The notes under the pieces: generated by a model
The model's input: the letters and a program-made list of their open reading frames with translations, nothing else
What the model was told of the DNA's origin: nothing
Database searches by the model: none
Made by a program: the position numbers and the translations under genes
Assembly (NCBI GenBank): GCA_027886175.1
Contig: JAJNNQ010000126.1
Coordinates: 2,366,501-2,430,500 of the forward strand
Length of the DNA: 64,000 bases
Direction of reading: 5' to 3'
From: Phylloscopus collybita
Lineage: Eukaryota; Chordata; Aves; Passeriformes; Phylloscopidae
Part shown: positions 47,976-60,690 of the stretch, one piece after another
Position numbering within the stretch: the first letter of the stretch is position 1
How the letters are laid out: each line of letters begins with the position of its first letter

Positions 47976-50375
47976 ATGGAAAATTTCAGAGGAGCTTGGG
48001 TCTGGTAGTGGGCCTTCTAACTCAGCTGAATTTTAGTGATGGTGTAGACAAGACAGATGGTGTAAAAAGAGGTGATGCAAACCAAACAGTATGGCACTCT
48101 TAAATTATTAGGTGAAATTTATTAGGTGGGTGAAAGGTGATGTCAGGGATACTGTCTCATTCATATTCACACACAGGCACATATCATCAGCTTAGACATT
48201 CCCCAGTTCTCTGACAAGGTGTTGCAGCTGACCTTCAGGTGATGTGACCCTCCCTCTGACCAGTCTTAGCTTGGGCAACAGCTTAGCTTCTCAGTGCTAC
48301 TATTCCTCTATCTGGGTATACTTCTGTGTGGTGTTGGACATCTGCTAGAGACCACCATAAAGATGGTCCCTGATGATTTTTCTACATACTTTTGCATATA
48401 CTTCACCAATTGGTTGTTGCTAATGACACTGTTCCTATTTGCTGGGACTTCTTATACTAATTTCTTCTCATTTCATATTTAGCTCAAAACAAGGCCACAG
48501 ACAAAAGTAGCTCATAAGAAACAAGTGTTCATCAAAATGAAGTCATACTCATACCACAAATTTGATGAATGTGCAAAGATCTGTTGCAGAACTCCACTGC
48601 TAGCATTCTTTCTTCAGATATCTAATACAGCAAATTTCATGCTACATGGATGGAAGATGAATGTGCTATCTTTCATGCTGTTTCAAAAATAGCACATTTT
48701 TTCTTAGAATTCTCAAAAAAAATACAGTACATTCAGGAAGTCTGCCCATAGCACATCATGCATATCAGTAACCTTGCCTGCAATATATTTCCACCACAGG
48801 AAAAAATGCATAATGAACAATTAGCTGTTATTCTTCAGATTATTTTTCTGCTGCCTTCATTAAGCAAACAATGTATCTTACTTTTCTCTTGGTTCTGTAA
48901 GATTTAGTTCCTTAATATTAATTTGTTCTTTGAAATAATTGACCATAAATTTGAATCCTTAAGGAACTATCAGAACAGTTTTCTCCTTTAGAATATTCTC
49001 CAGTGAACTCTACAGAAGAAAACTCATCCCCAATAGAAATACGATTCTATATGACCCACAAATACATCATGGGTCTAACTACTGTTTACATTATTTCCAT
49101 CTATCCCTCTCACTGTGATCATACAAACATGCTAGCTATTCTTTGTACCATTACAACTGTGAGACCTTTTTCCCCTCTTAGCTGAAGGAAGACTAAATTG
49201 CACCTTTAAGAGCTGAATGCTAATTCCCCAAATACTCAGTTGCAGTAAGACATCTAACTCTTCAGTTATAAGTTGATTTTCTCTAATGTCCCAATAGTAA
49301 CCTGTGTTATAAGTTGATTCTCTCTAATGTCCCAAAAGCAACTATGAGAAGTAGTAACAAGAAAAAGATGCAATGCAAAGTTTTAGCTACTTATATGGCT
49401 CTTGAAAGTTGGCATAATGAGTACACTGGGGCATTTTTCCCCAGGTATTAGGTTCTTACCTAAATATTTTTTAAGTACTGAGAAGTCCTTTGAAGAAGAT
49501 AAATAGTGTCTGGCAATGTACAAAAGCTATGTAAAAATTAGCACTATTTAAAATTTTTGATCAGCTTTTGTTATTCTAGAGTTATGCATTACCTTGTGGT
49601 TAGCTTTTTATTGTAGTCAGCTTTTTGTTGTTGTCTGCCACTGTCCCATGTAGCATAGAATCCTAAGGTGGCAAGATTTGTTGTGATATGTCATGGGATG
49701 AAACAAAGCTCTGGAGTCTGTTTTTCTCTTCTGTCCCCAGTTTAGAGTGCTACACCAGCAGCCATAACGAATACTGTGTCAGAGATGCTTCTTCCTTAAA
49801 TTCAGCCTCCAGTGGATAATTGTCAGTAGACCATCCTGACTGCAGTTACACAGAGAAACAACTGTGACTACATAGCTTGCCTGTCCCTTATGACAAAAAG
49901 CAATTCAGTAGAGAGCCCCCCTCCCCTCAAACTTTCTAAAAACCTGAAGCATTTATATTTTGTGATATTGTGCTCTGGCTTTTGTATTCTGGTGCATTTA
50001 ATCCACTGTAAACAAAGAGCATATGGAAAAGCTATTCATGTCCTTTCATTGCTCTTTTTTAATAGATGTTTCTTTCTACTATCTTTCTTAGCTATACTTA
50101 ATCAATCATGCATGTTTTTCAACTTTATCTAGAAAAGAGGGAAAAGCTGATTGATCAGTAGACTTCATTTGAATATAATGAACTTCTTAAATAGAGTTTT
50201 AAAGGCCTTGTAAAGCTGTCTGACTCTTTCACTAAGGCATTAATTTTCTGGGTTTGCATTTTGTGGAAATGTTTTTGTACATTTTCCATTACTGCTTCAT
50301 CAAATATGCATTTATGTTAACTTGTTTAATGATGTAATGGAATTGGGATAATTAATGTGTTTACTCTTCTGCTAG
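47976..50375. other. Unrecognised AT-rich DNA
   Basis: No gene recognised. It contains a local duplication at 49265-49342. Confidence 0.5.
49265..49342. repeat. Local 37-bp tandem duplication
   Basis: 49265-49301 and 49306-49342 both read gttataagttgatt, then tctctaatgtccca, and differ at about three positions. Confidence 0.9.
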
Positions 50376-50542
50376 CTCAAGTCTATGCAATGGCAGAATT
50401 GTCTTCCTGTTTACAGGTACTTCATCTAGCAAGTGGTTTATTGTATGCTCTTTCTTTGGATATGCTTCCAGGCAAAAATGGATTGCAATTAGATAGTATC
50501 ATTCAAGGAAATAATGCATTTTTAACACCATTTCAAAGAAAG
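50376..50542 (+). CDS. Candidate internal exon, unidentified
   Basis: 167 nt after a good acceptor (ttactcttctgctag, AG at 50374-50375). It is open for 55 codons up to a weak donor (aag then gtccta, GT at 50543-50544). It starts in phase 1 and ends in phase 0. The peptide has the look of a folded helical protein, with a VYAMAELSSCLQVLHLASG stretch and a MLPGKNGLQLDSIIQG stretch. Past the donor the frame turns into an F/Y/L-rich string typical of translated intron. I cannot name a family. Start phase fits the end of the candidate at 40514-40717. Chance remains a serious alternative. Confidence 0.2.
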
Positions 50543-50856
50543 GTCCTATATCTTCACTACTTTTTCTCTCTGGACTACTTCCTTTATTTTCTTAGTTTTG
50601 TTTATGACATGAATTTTCATATACTTGTAACTATGTTAAAAACTATGCTTCAAGCATGCAGCAAAGGAAAGTTTATATGACTTATTGAACTTGAACGTGT
50701 TTTTAAATCCCAGATAATCAGCATATCTCTTTCAAGGGAAATTATATTTTATGAGGAATCTCTTTTAATTCATACTGATAAGGAAATATCAGTACTAACT
50801 TTGTATCACATATAATTTTGAGGATTTCAGATAACAATGATGGTAACAAGAAGAAG

Positions 50857-51015
50857 ATTCTGTCAGATTCTTCACACATAAGACAGGTCACTATTGTCAG
50901 AACTCAGGGGGATATGACCCTATTACAGGACTAGGGTTGAAGAAAACTTTTGAAAGAACAGGTCCGGCAACTGATGAGAGTATCAGTCAGATCTGACTAT
51001 ATAATCTGACAGAAT
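50857..51015. repeat. 13-bp inverted-repeat pair
   Basis: attctgtcagatt at 50857-50869 is the exact reverse complement of aatctgacagaat at 51003-51015, enclosing 133 bp. It could be a small DNA-transposon relic. No target duplication was seen. Confidence 0.6.
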
Positions 51016-51201
51016 GCCTTGAATTCACAGAAAGAAGACCTTCTGAGTTAGGTCTGTCTGATTCTGCTTCATGTAACCATAGATGGATTTAGGTGGAAGG
51101 GAAAGAGATTCTGGAAGCAGCCAGGGAATTTTTGAATTACATTCAAAAATGTAATTAAGATCCAAAATACAGTTCTATGGCTTTTTATTCTCTTTATCTA
51201 C

Positions 51202-51321
51202 GGGGTGGGTTTTTTTTTGTTGTTTTGTTTTGTGGGTTTTGGGGGTGTTTTGTTTTGTTTTGTTTTGTTTTGTGTGTTGTTTTTGTTTTTGTTTTGGTTT
51301 GGTTTGTTTTTGTGGTTTTGT
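51202..51321. repeat. G/T-only low-complexity tract
   Basis: 120 nt of only G and T on the plus strand, including a (TTTTG)n core at about 51247-51273. Its complement resembles the A/C tract at 6850-7148. Confidence 0.9.
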
Positions 51322-54300
51322 CTTGGTTTTAGTTTTGTTTTGCATAGGCGTTTTTGATTTGGGAGAGCTACAGTGGAAATAGGTTTCCAAAGGAGAAAGG
51401 ACCAGGATGTCTGTTCAAATATGGTTTTTTGTTAATCAGGGTGGTTAAACACTAGTCAAAGAATTTCTGAGCTATGTGGCTAGTCTGAGCTGATCAACTA
51501 CAGAATGTATTTAAGAGCAACTGTTTTCAACCTCATGTGTCGTTTTCCTCTTTGCCATGACAGCATCTTCAGAGACCCACAGGCAAAGTAACCTTAACTA
51601 TGAAAGGTCAGTTGACAAAAGTTGTATGGTCAGATCTATTTTGTTTTCTAAAACAGAATGCTTGTAAGATGGTTCTGTAATCTGGAGCACAGGAGTTCTA
51701 GATTGTGTTTGTTATCAGAAATGGAATTAATGTGAACAAGCTCTGGAATGGAGAGATGTTCCCCATAGTTCCTCAGCTTCAGACATACACAATTCATGTC
51801 ATGGTAGAGTTTTATTCTGCTCGTGTGTAGAAAGAAAGGTCTGATTCATGGAAGCCTAATTGTGTGGGAAAAAACTGCAGTAATCTTCAAGGCTTTCTCT
51901 CCTGTCTTTCCAAAGAACACATCTCTAAATGGCAATGGTGTCTGATGCTCAGAGGTGATTTTGCTCTTAGAAGGTGTACCATGGATTGCCTTGGTGAAGA
52001 GCTGTGAGATAGGGCAAAAATTGAATACCATAGACACACCAAGAAACATATCAATGAAAGAAGGAAAGTTTTGCTGTGGTCTTACTGTTAAGAACTGAAA
52101 AATCCAGTGCAGTTGCTTTTCTTTTGTTCTAAATATTACAGACAAAAATTTATGCCATTTGCCTAGAACTGACCATATCAAGAAAGTAAAACTTTGCCTT
52201 TTCAACTCTTGCCTCTTAATGTAATACAAAGGTTTTTATTTTGATTTCATGTGCTAGCAATAACACCTATAGCAGTACTCTGCAAGTTTCCATATTTGGT
52301 TTTATTGCTCTTCAAAGAATATCAGTCAGCTTTTGCTTGAGATAAAATTAAAAATTAATGACTTTTTCTTCACTTGAGATAATGATGGAATTTTCGCACT
52401 CAAAATGATAGTTCTGTATGAACCAATGAAAAAAAGTAATATTTTTAGTATCTTTTAAATCAATACTACTCTCCTTTTGCATTCTGCATATTCAAGCAAA
52501 TTTAATATGAATGAGCTACTAATCTTGCATATTTTCCTGAAAGCTAATGGTAGCTCTGTCTTGCTAATGTTTTTGTAACTGATCCTGAATTTTGTAAATT
52601 ACTTTCCCCTACAATTTTCAAAGTGTCAAAATAAACCCCAGCAAAACAGTAATTTTAAAATCTGTTTGACATTTTAAATATGGTCCTAAACTGCAGTTTA
52701 TAATGAAGCTGTCTGTATTGAAGACAAGACCCAGAGATAAGTTTTTATGTTGAACTGTAGCTTTAAACCATATCTGCTGGACTTGTGACACCAGCTGGCC
52801 TCCTAAATGACATTTGTTCCTGATGAACTCCTTAACTGCTCTCTGCATTTGCTTACTGGGTGATAGGGACTGGTGATACATACCCCTGTAGAAAGGCTGT
52901 GGTACATTTATATTACACTGAACTGTCTGAAACAGGGAACAGGATGTGTTGCTAAGGATACAAGAAGGAGCAGAACTCTGCAGCCACTGCTGTGCTGCAA
53001 AATTACCCTTATCATTTCGAAAAGAAAACAAGAATAATTAATTTTGTTACACAGTTTTGGGTGGCCATCCTACTATTCACTGAGAAAGATACTGATTTGG
53101 CATTTTTTATATTAAATTCTTTGTGCTGACTAACCTTCTAGACAGGAAGCCAGAAAAGATGCTAAATTTCTCAAGTCTGAAACATCATTAAAAAATATAA
53201 TTTTGATTACATTAGTATAATAAGAAATAATTTGAAATAATTAGTATAATAAATAAATAATTTGAAAAAAGTCTTATAGAAATGGTTTCTGCTCTCAAAA
53301 AGCAGCTTTTCCAGTTGTTGCATTTTGAAAAGCTGGAAATTCGGCATCCAAAAAATTCCAGTAGCTCCAGTTAATCTATTCTGATTCTCCTTTCCAGTAA
53401 AAGAAATCATAAATTAAATCTTAACTATGAATATGTTTCTTATGACTACCATTTTTACTTTTTTTTTTTTAACAAATGGAGAGTCTGAATCAAATTGGAT
53501 TTAACAGTGATGGAAGAAGAAATGACTGTACAATAACATTTACAAAATCCATGAACATGCAGGCAACAAAGTGTCTCCAGTGTTAAAGTAGGCATAAAAA
53601 GAAGAGTATAAATCACTTTCACTTCCTTCAGGTTGATTCTGTGACTGAGAAGAAGACCAGAAACAAATAAACAAATTAAGTTCTCACAGTCATAATTAGT
53701 TAATAGCCTTATCTGACCATGTTAGTAAAGGAATAAGCAATCATTGGTCTCTACATTCTGTTCTATCAAACATAGATCTCCAGACAGGCTTTGTAATTGC
53801 CTTACATAAAGTTATTAATTTTGCCATTTGAACGTGAAACATTATTTTATGGCCTCTGCTATGGCTCATACTATAAGATATCTGGTGCTTGTGGTATTTT
53901 AATTTATATTGATTGTAGTACCTAAAGAACATAGACACTAACCAAACATCAGGCAAGCTAAACTAAAATGATAGAAATGAGGAATTGTGGAACGTAAGTC
54001 CCTAAGGGAAATTGGAGAGACATATTCCTAGATGATTTCAGTATCACAAATGCTTTCCATTAATTCTACCACAGAGAAAGAAAACACTTCCTGACAATTG
54101 GGACAGCCCTATTTTCTTCCTGCATATTCTGCTTTGAAATCTCTGCTGCTCCCAGATAGGTAATCCCACTGTTGTTCTTGTTTATCAGATCAGTTGGAAG
54201 ACCTGGCATTTTAGAAGCCCATCGCTGCCCTGAATGAAATGTTGCCTTTGCTATTCCTCATTTGTATATATTTCCATGATTACTTAGTAGTATTTGTGAG

Positions 54301-57216
54301 AGAAGGTGAAGACTCTTCCTATCAAGAGCAAGAAAAATAGTGTTTCTCTGGCAAGCAGACCTTAAAATATTGGACTCTGAACAGTTTTGTTTCCAGTACT
54401 GTGCACATAGAAGGGGTCAGCTTAGAGATCAACTCTGAATTATTGCTTTTAAATAAATGTTAGACCTTTCACGATTCAATATTTTTCAGGAAGTCTGCCA
54501 AGTCTGAGGTTAAAAATTCCATTATACATTAGTTTCCTTGCTATACAACTAGTTAAAGTTGAGCTGACTTTTACTAGGTTTGGAAAGGGAATAACCCAGT
54601 TTTAAAAATGGCATTGTGCTGAAAATATTCCTTGGGCTTCTGAGATTCCCTTTTACATAAATTCTAGAAGTGTTTCAGGATCTAAGGAAATTGTCATAAC
54701 TGATTAATGCTATTATTTTGTTTTGAGGACTGCAAGGCAATCACACAGTTCAAACTGAAAGCCGTGAGTGTATTAGTCTTGCAAAAGTAATAATTTAAAT
54801 GCTTTTGACTAAGTGTGACTGCCCCTTGCACATGCCAGCATGTTCTATATTTTGAATGCATGGGGATGCAAGTGAGGGAAGACAATATTCAGAAAGAGAC
54901 AGAATTAAAGTTCAGAAAATGTTGAAGTCTTTTGTTTTCAAAGACATGATAAATTTTTCCACTGTGTTTTGGTGGGCTGTTTATTCTTTATACACTTTAT
55001 TATATTATATTGTAATGTAAGAAAGTGTGTAACTTTTCTCATTTTTTTATTTATTCTTGTATTTTTATTCTTTTCTTATGTATTGGGCCACTTCCATGGG
55101 ATCCAGACATTTGACAACAAAATTATACTGATATCCTGTGTTTCCATAGGTATAGTTTAGACATCTCAGACATCTAGAGAAAATCTAAGGAGTTTTTTTG
55201 TCTATGTAATAGAGATTGACATAACTATTTTCACTTACAGAAATTAATGTAGAAAAATCTTATGTAGCAATTGTTTATTTGTTTGATTTGCATATATACT
55301 GATTTCCTTTATTATGGACAGGAACTTTGATCAGTTTTATATGGTAGTCCTAATTTTATCAAGCTGTGTGTCACAATTTCAAAGCCACTTTAGAATATTC
55401 CAACCCAACTATCTTTAAAATTACAAATTCCTCTTTTCAACAGGGAGATCTATTTTTGTAGTGTAAGAGGAAGGGTAAAGGGATAAAGACATTATGTAAG
55501 ATGGAGATTCAAGAACTCTTCAATAACCTGGGAGCCTCTTTTAGAATGAATACAGGAAAAATCACCCCTCAAAACATTCTGTCTTAACAGAATTTGAAGC
55601 TATACAGGTTTAAAACAGAACATTCAAACTGGAAGATAACTCTGTTTCCTTAGCCTCTTCAGAGTGTGTTCACTGGGTTTCTAAAACCAAAATTATTGGA
55701 TTAAAAGAAATGGTTCTGTAACTACACAGAATATTGGTTAAGGGCACAGAGTTCTGCTGTTTGTTTCAAATCTACTTTTCTTCACATGGGTTAATGCAAT
55801 TTTGGAGAAGGTATATTGCCCACATTAAAAGCTATTAAATAAAGACCTAAATGGATGAACATCTCTCTTAGTCTGGCTGCGATTTTGCCCTAGCTCTTTT
55901 TCCCAGGTTACAAGGAACAGGCAGCATTCATGTTAAGGTAAGATGATCTTATTCCACATGCTGTAGCTCTTATTTGTTTCAGCTGCATTGGCTCTCAATT
56001 TCTTCAGGAATTAATATGCAAATATTGTCAATATATCAGATTCACCAGTGTCTTCACCCCATGGTCAATGTTGAGTATCAGCATATTAGTACATCATGCT
56101 CATTTGATTCATGTTTTGTGAATGTTGCCTGCTTTCATTTTCACAGTGAATCCTTTATATATATCATTGCATGTCTCTCCACTAGAAGGAACTGACAGTA
56201 AAAGGATACTTTGTTTCTAAAAGCTTATCCAGTGCAATGTTTGTTTTAATTATGTTTTTATGTGGAGTGCCTGGGGATGTATGTGTAACAGATGCTATAA
56301 AAGAATGATTGGATTAAAGTGCCAGGAAAGCAATGGAAGTTTCATGCTGCTCTGTCTGGAGTCAAATCAGTGCACTAAGTGGCTGGGACAGTTCAGTTTT
56401 GTTATTACCTTTTTAATCTGTATTAGCACTTACGTGAAATACATGAAAAAGTTTCTTTTTTTTCAGGGTGTGTCTATGACCAAGTTGTAATTTCTCACTT
56501 GAGGCCTAATACAAATCACTGTTCTAAAGAATTCAATACAATCAGTGACCCCTTCCTGAAATCTGAACTTGTCTAGGAACAGGATGAAAAGTAATGAAAT
56601 CAAATTTTAAGAAAGAGTTCTTCTATTATGTATTCAAAAGACCCTCTTAACTCTTCAGAGTGAATTATATAAGGAAGTTATGACTATTCAAAAAAAAAAC
56701 TAGGTGAGATATCTATGCTGGCTCTTATTATGTAACATTTTGGTTCAGGATGATGGGTATGGTGACGACCTGATCTCCTAAAAATCCCCTTTTTTGGGAT
56801 TAATTCATTTAGGTAATGAAAGGAATATTTTTGGGACAGTCTACTAAGAATTACCCTAACAGTAACCTTCAAAGTTTTTGGTTTGAATTGTTGCATTGTG
56901 TTGCAGAATCTAAGAGATGCAGCTGGAAATCATAATGAATGAATAATTTCTGTAAGGCAATAAATCAATGACAGATTCTTCTGCATATTCTTTGGAGAGC
57001 TTTTCCTCTCTAACTTCACTGGAGGGTACAGGGTCACGCATTCTCTCAGTGTCTTACTTTAATACCCTTTTCTTCTTAGTTTACAGGAGAATTTTCTTTA
57101 AAAATTCTTCAACAATTCCTATATTAGGTTCTAGTTTTAAAACTATTTTGTGTAACAAATCATGGATGACTGCATGTAAACCACTAGCATACAGACCTGG
57201 CTTGGTTTTGCATTTC

Positions 57217-58600
57217 ACAGAATCAGAAATCTTAAAAACATCTAGTCCCAACTCCCTCTGCCATGGGCAAGGACACCTCCCACTAATCCAGGTTGCTCAA
57301 GGCCTTACTCAGCCTGGTCCTGAAGACTGGCAGGGTTGGAGCACCCATCGCCTTCTTGGACAACCACTATATTATCACCCTCACAGTCAAGATTTTCTTC
57401 CTAATATCCAGCCTAAAATTTCCATCTTTCAATTTGTACCCATTACTCCTTGTCCTACCATTACAGTTTACAGAATCCTCCAGCTTCTCAGTAGGCTCCC
57501 TTCAGATACTGGAAGGTTTCTCTGAGGTCTCCATGCAACCTTTTCTTCTTGAGCCTGAACAGTTACAACTTTCTCAGCCTGTATTTGTAGGAGAAATACT
57601 CAAGTTCTCTGATGGTCTTTAAGACGCAGCCCAGGACATTTGGCTTTCTGGGCTGCAATCACATGCTGCCAGTTCTTGCTGAGTTTTTCTTCAACCATCA
57701 TCCCCAAGTCCTTCTCCATAGGCCTTTTCTCAAACAGTTCTCTGCCCAAGCTGTTGCTGGGTCTGGGATTGCCATGACCCAGCTGTAGGGTCTTGCACTT
57801 GGCTTTGTTAACCCCCATGAGGTTTGCACTGGCACAATTCTCAAGCCTGTTCAGGTCCCTCTGGATGCCATCCCTTCCCTCCAGCGTGTCAACTGCCCCA
57901 CACAGCCTGGTGCTGTCAGTGAACTTGCTGAGGGTGCCCTTCATCCCACTGTCCATGTCCCTGACAAAGATGTGGAGCAGTATCAGCCCCAGAACTGAAG
58001 GACCTGAAGGACTACTTGTCACTGGTCTCCACATGGACCATCATGCCTTGACCACAACACTTCGTGGCTGGCCATCCAGCCAATTCTTCATCTACCTAGT
58101 AGCCCATTCCTCAAATCCATCCATGCCTCTCCAATGTAGAGACAAGGATGTTGTGTGGGACAGTGTCAAATACTTTGCATAAGTCCAGCAGGGGATATCA
58201 GTACTGTCCACTAGTGCTGTAGCAAATTTGGCAGGCATGATTTGCCCTTAGTAAAGCCATCTTGGCTGTTACAAATCACCTCTTTATTTTCCGTATACCT
58301 TAGCATAGTTTCCATGATAATCTGCTCCAGAATCTTGCCAGGCACAGAGGTGAAACTGACTGCTCTGCAGTTTCCTGGGTTTTCAACTTTCCTCTTTAAA
58401 AGTGGAGGTTATAATTCCCTTTTTCCAGTCATAATGAACTTCATCTGACTGCCATAATTTTTAAAAACTTATGGATAGTGGCTTAACAACTTTGTCTGCC
58501 AGCTCCCTCAGGACCTGTTGATGAACCTCATCAGATTCCACGGACTTGATGCATTCAGGTTCCTTCAATGGTTTTGAACATGATTTGCAGTAATAAACAT
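57217..58600 (-). mobile_element. CR1 LINE, RT and 3' UTR
   Basis: About 1.4 kb of CR1 in antisense orientation. The 3' end at 57217 begins ttcacagaatcagaaatc, and the 3' UTR runs to about 57600. The frame at 58034-57600 encodes the RT C-terminal half: VLGLILLHIFVRDMDSGM, LSKFTDSTRLCGAVDTLEGR, then IQRDLNRLENCASANLMGVNK. The catalytic FADD reads FTDS, so the enzyme is dead. Earlier RT sequence continues in broken frames to about 58600, where the element is 5'-truncated. Its exact start is unclear because a long LTR begins at 58642. Confidence 0.9.
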
Positions 58601-58641
58601 TTTCAAGGGAAGAAGAATCTTCAGTGTTTGCTATGCATTGT

Positions 58642-60665
58642 TGTTGTGGTTTAACATAGTTTGGTTTTTAGTTGGGGAGTGAGTCCACAAGCTGCAGAAG
58701 TGGTTCCCTGTTGTGACCTTGGCAGCTTCCTTCAGGCCTGGAGCAAGCAATTAGCTGGCTAATTTGGAATATTGACACTCTGTGAAACCACTTAAGAGAG
58801 CTGAACATGCCTCTGTGAAATCAGTATAAAAACTAGCAAGCCCCAGGAGAAGTTCTCTGGCTTCCAGCCTTCGAACAAATAACTGGATGCTGGCCGGGCC
58901 AGGCCCTGCTCTGCTGCGGCGCTGGCTGGGCCGGGTCCCGCTCCACCACACGGCCGGGTCAGCCAGCAGTGCAGCTCGGCTGAGCTCCTGCCACCGCTGA
59001 ATTCCAAACACAGCCGGCGGACCAGGCCGGCTCCACACGGCTTAGAACCTGCCACCACTGAATTCCAAACACAGCCAGCAGGCCAGGCTGGCACAGCTCG
59101 GCTGAGCTCCTGCCACCGCTGACTTCCAAACACAGCCGGCGGACCAGGCCGGCTCCGCTCAGCTGAGATCCTGCCACTGCTGAGTTCCAACCACAACCAG
59201 TGGGCCAGGCCGGCTCCACACGGCTTAGATCCTGCCACTGCTGGGTTCCAACCACAGCCAGTGGGCCAGGCTGGCACAGCTCGGCTGAGATCCTGCCACC
59301 GATGAGTTCCAACCACAGCCAGTGAACCAGGCTGGCTCTGCTCGGCTGAGATCCTGCCACTGCTGAGTTCCAACCACAGCCAGTGAACCAGGCTGGCTCC
59401 ACTTGGATGAGCTCCTGCCACTGCTGAGTTCCAACCACAGCCGGTGGGCCAGGCTGGCTCCACTTGGATGAGCTCCTGCCACCGCTGAGTTCCAACCACA
59501 GCCGGCAGGCCAGGCCAGCTCCGCTCAGCTTTGTGTGGAGCTGAGCTGGGCCCCACTCTGGCCGTGAGCTGCTCAGCCATCCTGCTGGTGCTGCAGAAAG
59601 CCATGCAGCCAAGAGGAGAGGCAACCCTGTGGCCCCACACAGAATTGCAGCACCACGGCTGGAACTGACCCCAGCAAAGGCCAGAGAACAGCCAGGCAGC
59701 CAGAGCAGCCCCTGCCTGGCAGAGAGCAGCACGTGGCCATCCGCAGGCTCGGGTGAGATAGTAACTTCTTCAGTTAATGAACTAGCAGACATCAGTCCTC
59801 TCGAGTGAAAGAAAAAGGAAAGGGTGAAGACACGTAAAGAAAACATGGAGACACCAAGGTCACTCAAATCCCAGATGTGAGGAGAATGAGGAGATGCCTT
59901 AGTCTTGGGCTGAAATTCTCTTGTAAGGCTATGGTGAAGATCTAATTCATATATCAGACTTTTATTTTTTCCCTGTATCTCATGGAATGCATTGGGGGGA
60001 TGTAGCATTCTAACCACAGCCATGAGCAGAGGCACCTGTGTTGAAACAAGCAGATGTTGACATAGCTGTGATTCAATGAGAAGCTTGAACAGAGAGAGGA
60101 GAGAGATAAGAAACCTTGCCCCAGGGATGGAAGAAGAAACCTCTGTTCCCAGAGATAAAAGAACTTTTGTTTCTATACTAGCAGCTCATCCTTAAAATTG
60201 CACCCCAATAAGCTGAGATGACCCATGGTGGCAGTTATGAGAAGACTATCAAACTGTGGGAAGAACTTCCTGATTGCAGATTTCCAGGAGGCTGCCATTT
60301 GTGAAATTAAGACCATGGGAGAAATGTTTCCTGTAGAAAAGTCTCCATGGCATGCCAGGATAGACTGTTCTCCCTAAGTGGGCTGAAGAAAGATTATTTT
60401 AAAAGTGGTAAACTGACTGAAAATACCTAATTTGTCTCTAAGTTGTCAGTAGGAAAAAGGAAGGAAGTTGGGAGGAAGAGAAGGGTTCTGAAGGTTTATT
60501 CTGATTTCTTATTATTTTTTGTTTAATTCTGTTAATAAAGTATTCTTTATACCTTTAAACTTTTGAGCCTGGTTTGCCCTCCTTCTAATCCTTATCTCAC
60601 AGTAGAAAATGAGTAAATAATTCTAGTGGGTTCACTGGTGTTTGACCAGCACTAGACCCACTACA
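58642..60665 (+). mobile_element. Very long ERV LTR with internal minisatellite
   Basis: A candidate LTR of about 2.0 kb from tgttgtggtttaac to agacccactaca, with partly matching inverted ends. TATAAAA is at about 58829-58835 and AATAAA at about 60532-60537, followed by a gagcctggtttgccctcct segment. The next bases carry a primer binding site, which makes this a 5' LTR or a solo LTR with a short internal stub. If the TATA box is the real promoter, the transcribed R region would be about 1.7 kb, which is unusual, and it contains nine 61-bp repeats. No target duplication was found at the left edge, so the 5' limit is less sure than the 3' one. Confidence 0.65.
58980..59528. repeat. Nine-copy 61-bp minisatellite
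   Basis: Unit starts are at 58980, 59041, 59102, 59163, 59224, 59285, 59346, 59407 and 59468. Each reads about ctgagctcctgccaccgctg, then agttccaaccacagccagtg and a ggccaggctggctcc block. It is GC-rich in an AT-rich region. The unit length is not a multiple of three and stops are rare on the minus strand, so overlapping minus-strand frames of 358, 282, 95 and 85 codons occur in different phases. I read these as artefacts. Confidence 0.97.
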
Positions 60666-60670
60666 TTAAT

Positions 60671-60690
60671 TGGTGCATTGTCCAGGAAAC
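60671..60690 (+). other. Primer binding site, tRNA-Gly type
   Basis: tggtgcattgtccaggaaac begins five bases after the LTR end at 60665. It matches the complement of the 3' end of vertebrate tRNA-Gly(GCC), including CCA, at 17 of 20 positions (mismatches at 60681, 60684 and 60689). This is the expected place and sequence for priming of reverse transcription, and supports both the LTR call and its orientation. Confidence 0.75.

Larger units (their letters stand above)
50543..57216. other. Unrecognised AT-rich DNA
   Basis: It holds a 13-bp inverted-repeat pair (50857-51015) and a G/T-only tract (51202-51321). Minus-strand frames at 51846-52229 (127 codons) and 52618-53031 (137 codons), and a plus-strand frame at 55974-56195 just after a good acceptor (AG near 55980), have no recognisable domain. 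No transposon recognised. Confidence 0.5.

Noticed and set aside
58751..60035. Antisense proteins of 358 and 282 residues
   Set aside because: They are translations of a 61-bp tandem array in different phases and have no recognised domain outside it.
60095..60170. Shared origin of gagataagaaac...gcccc at 11559 and 60102
   Set aside because: The match is short, and the two LTRs lie in opposite orientation relative to it.
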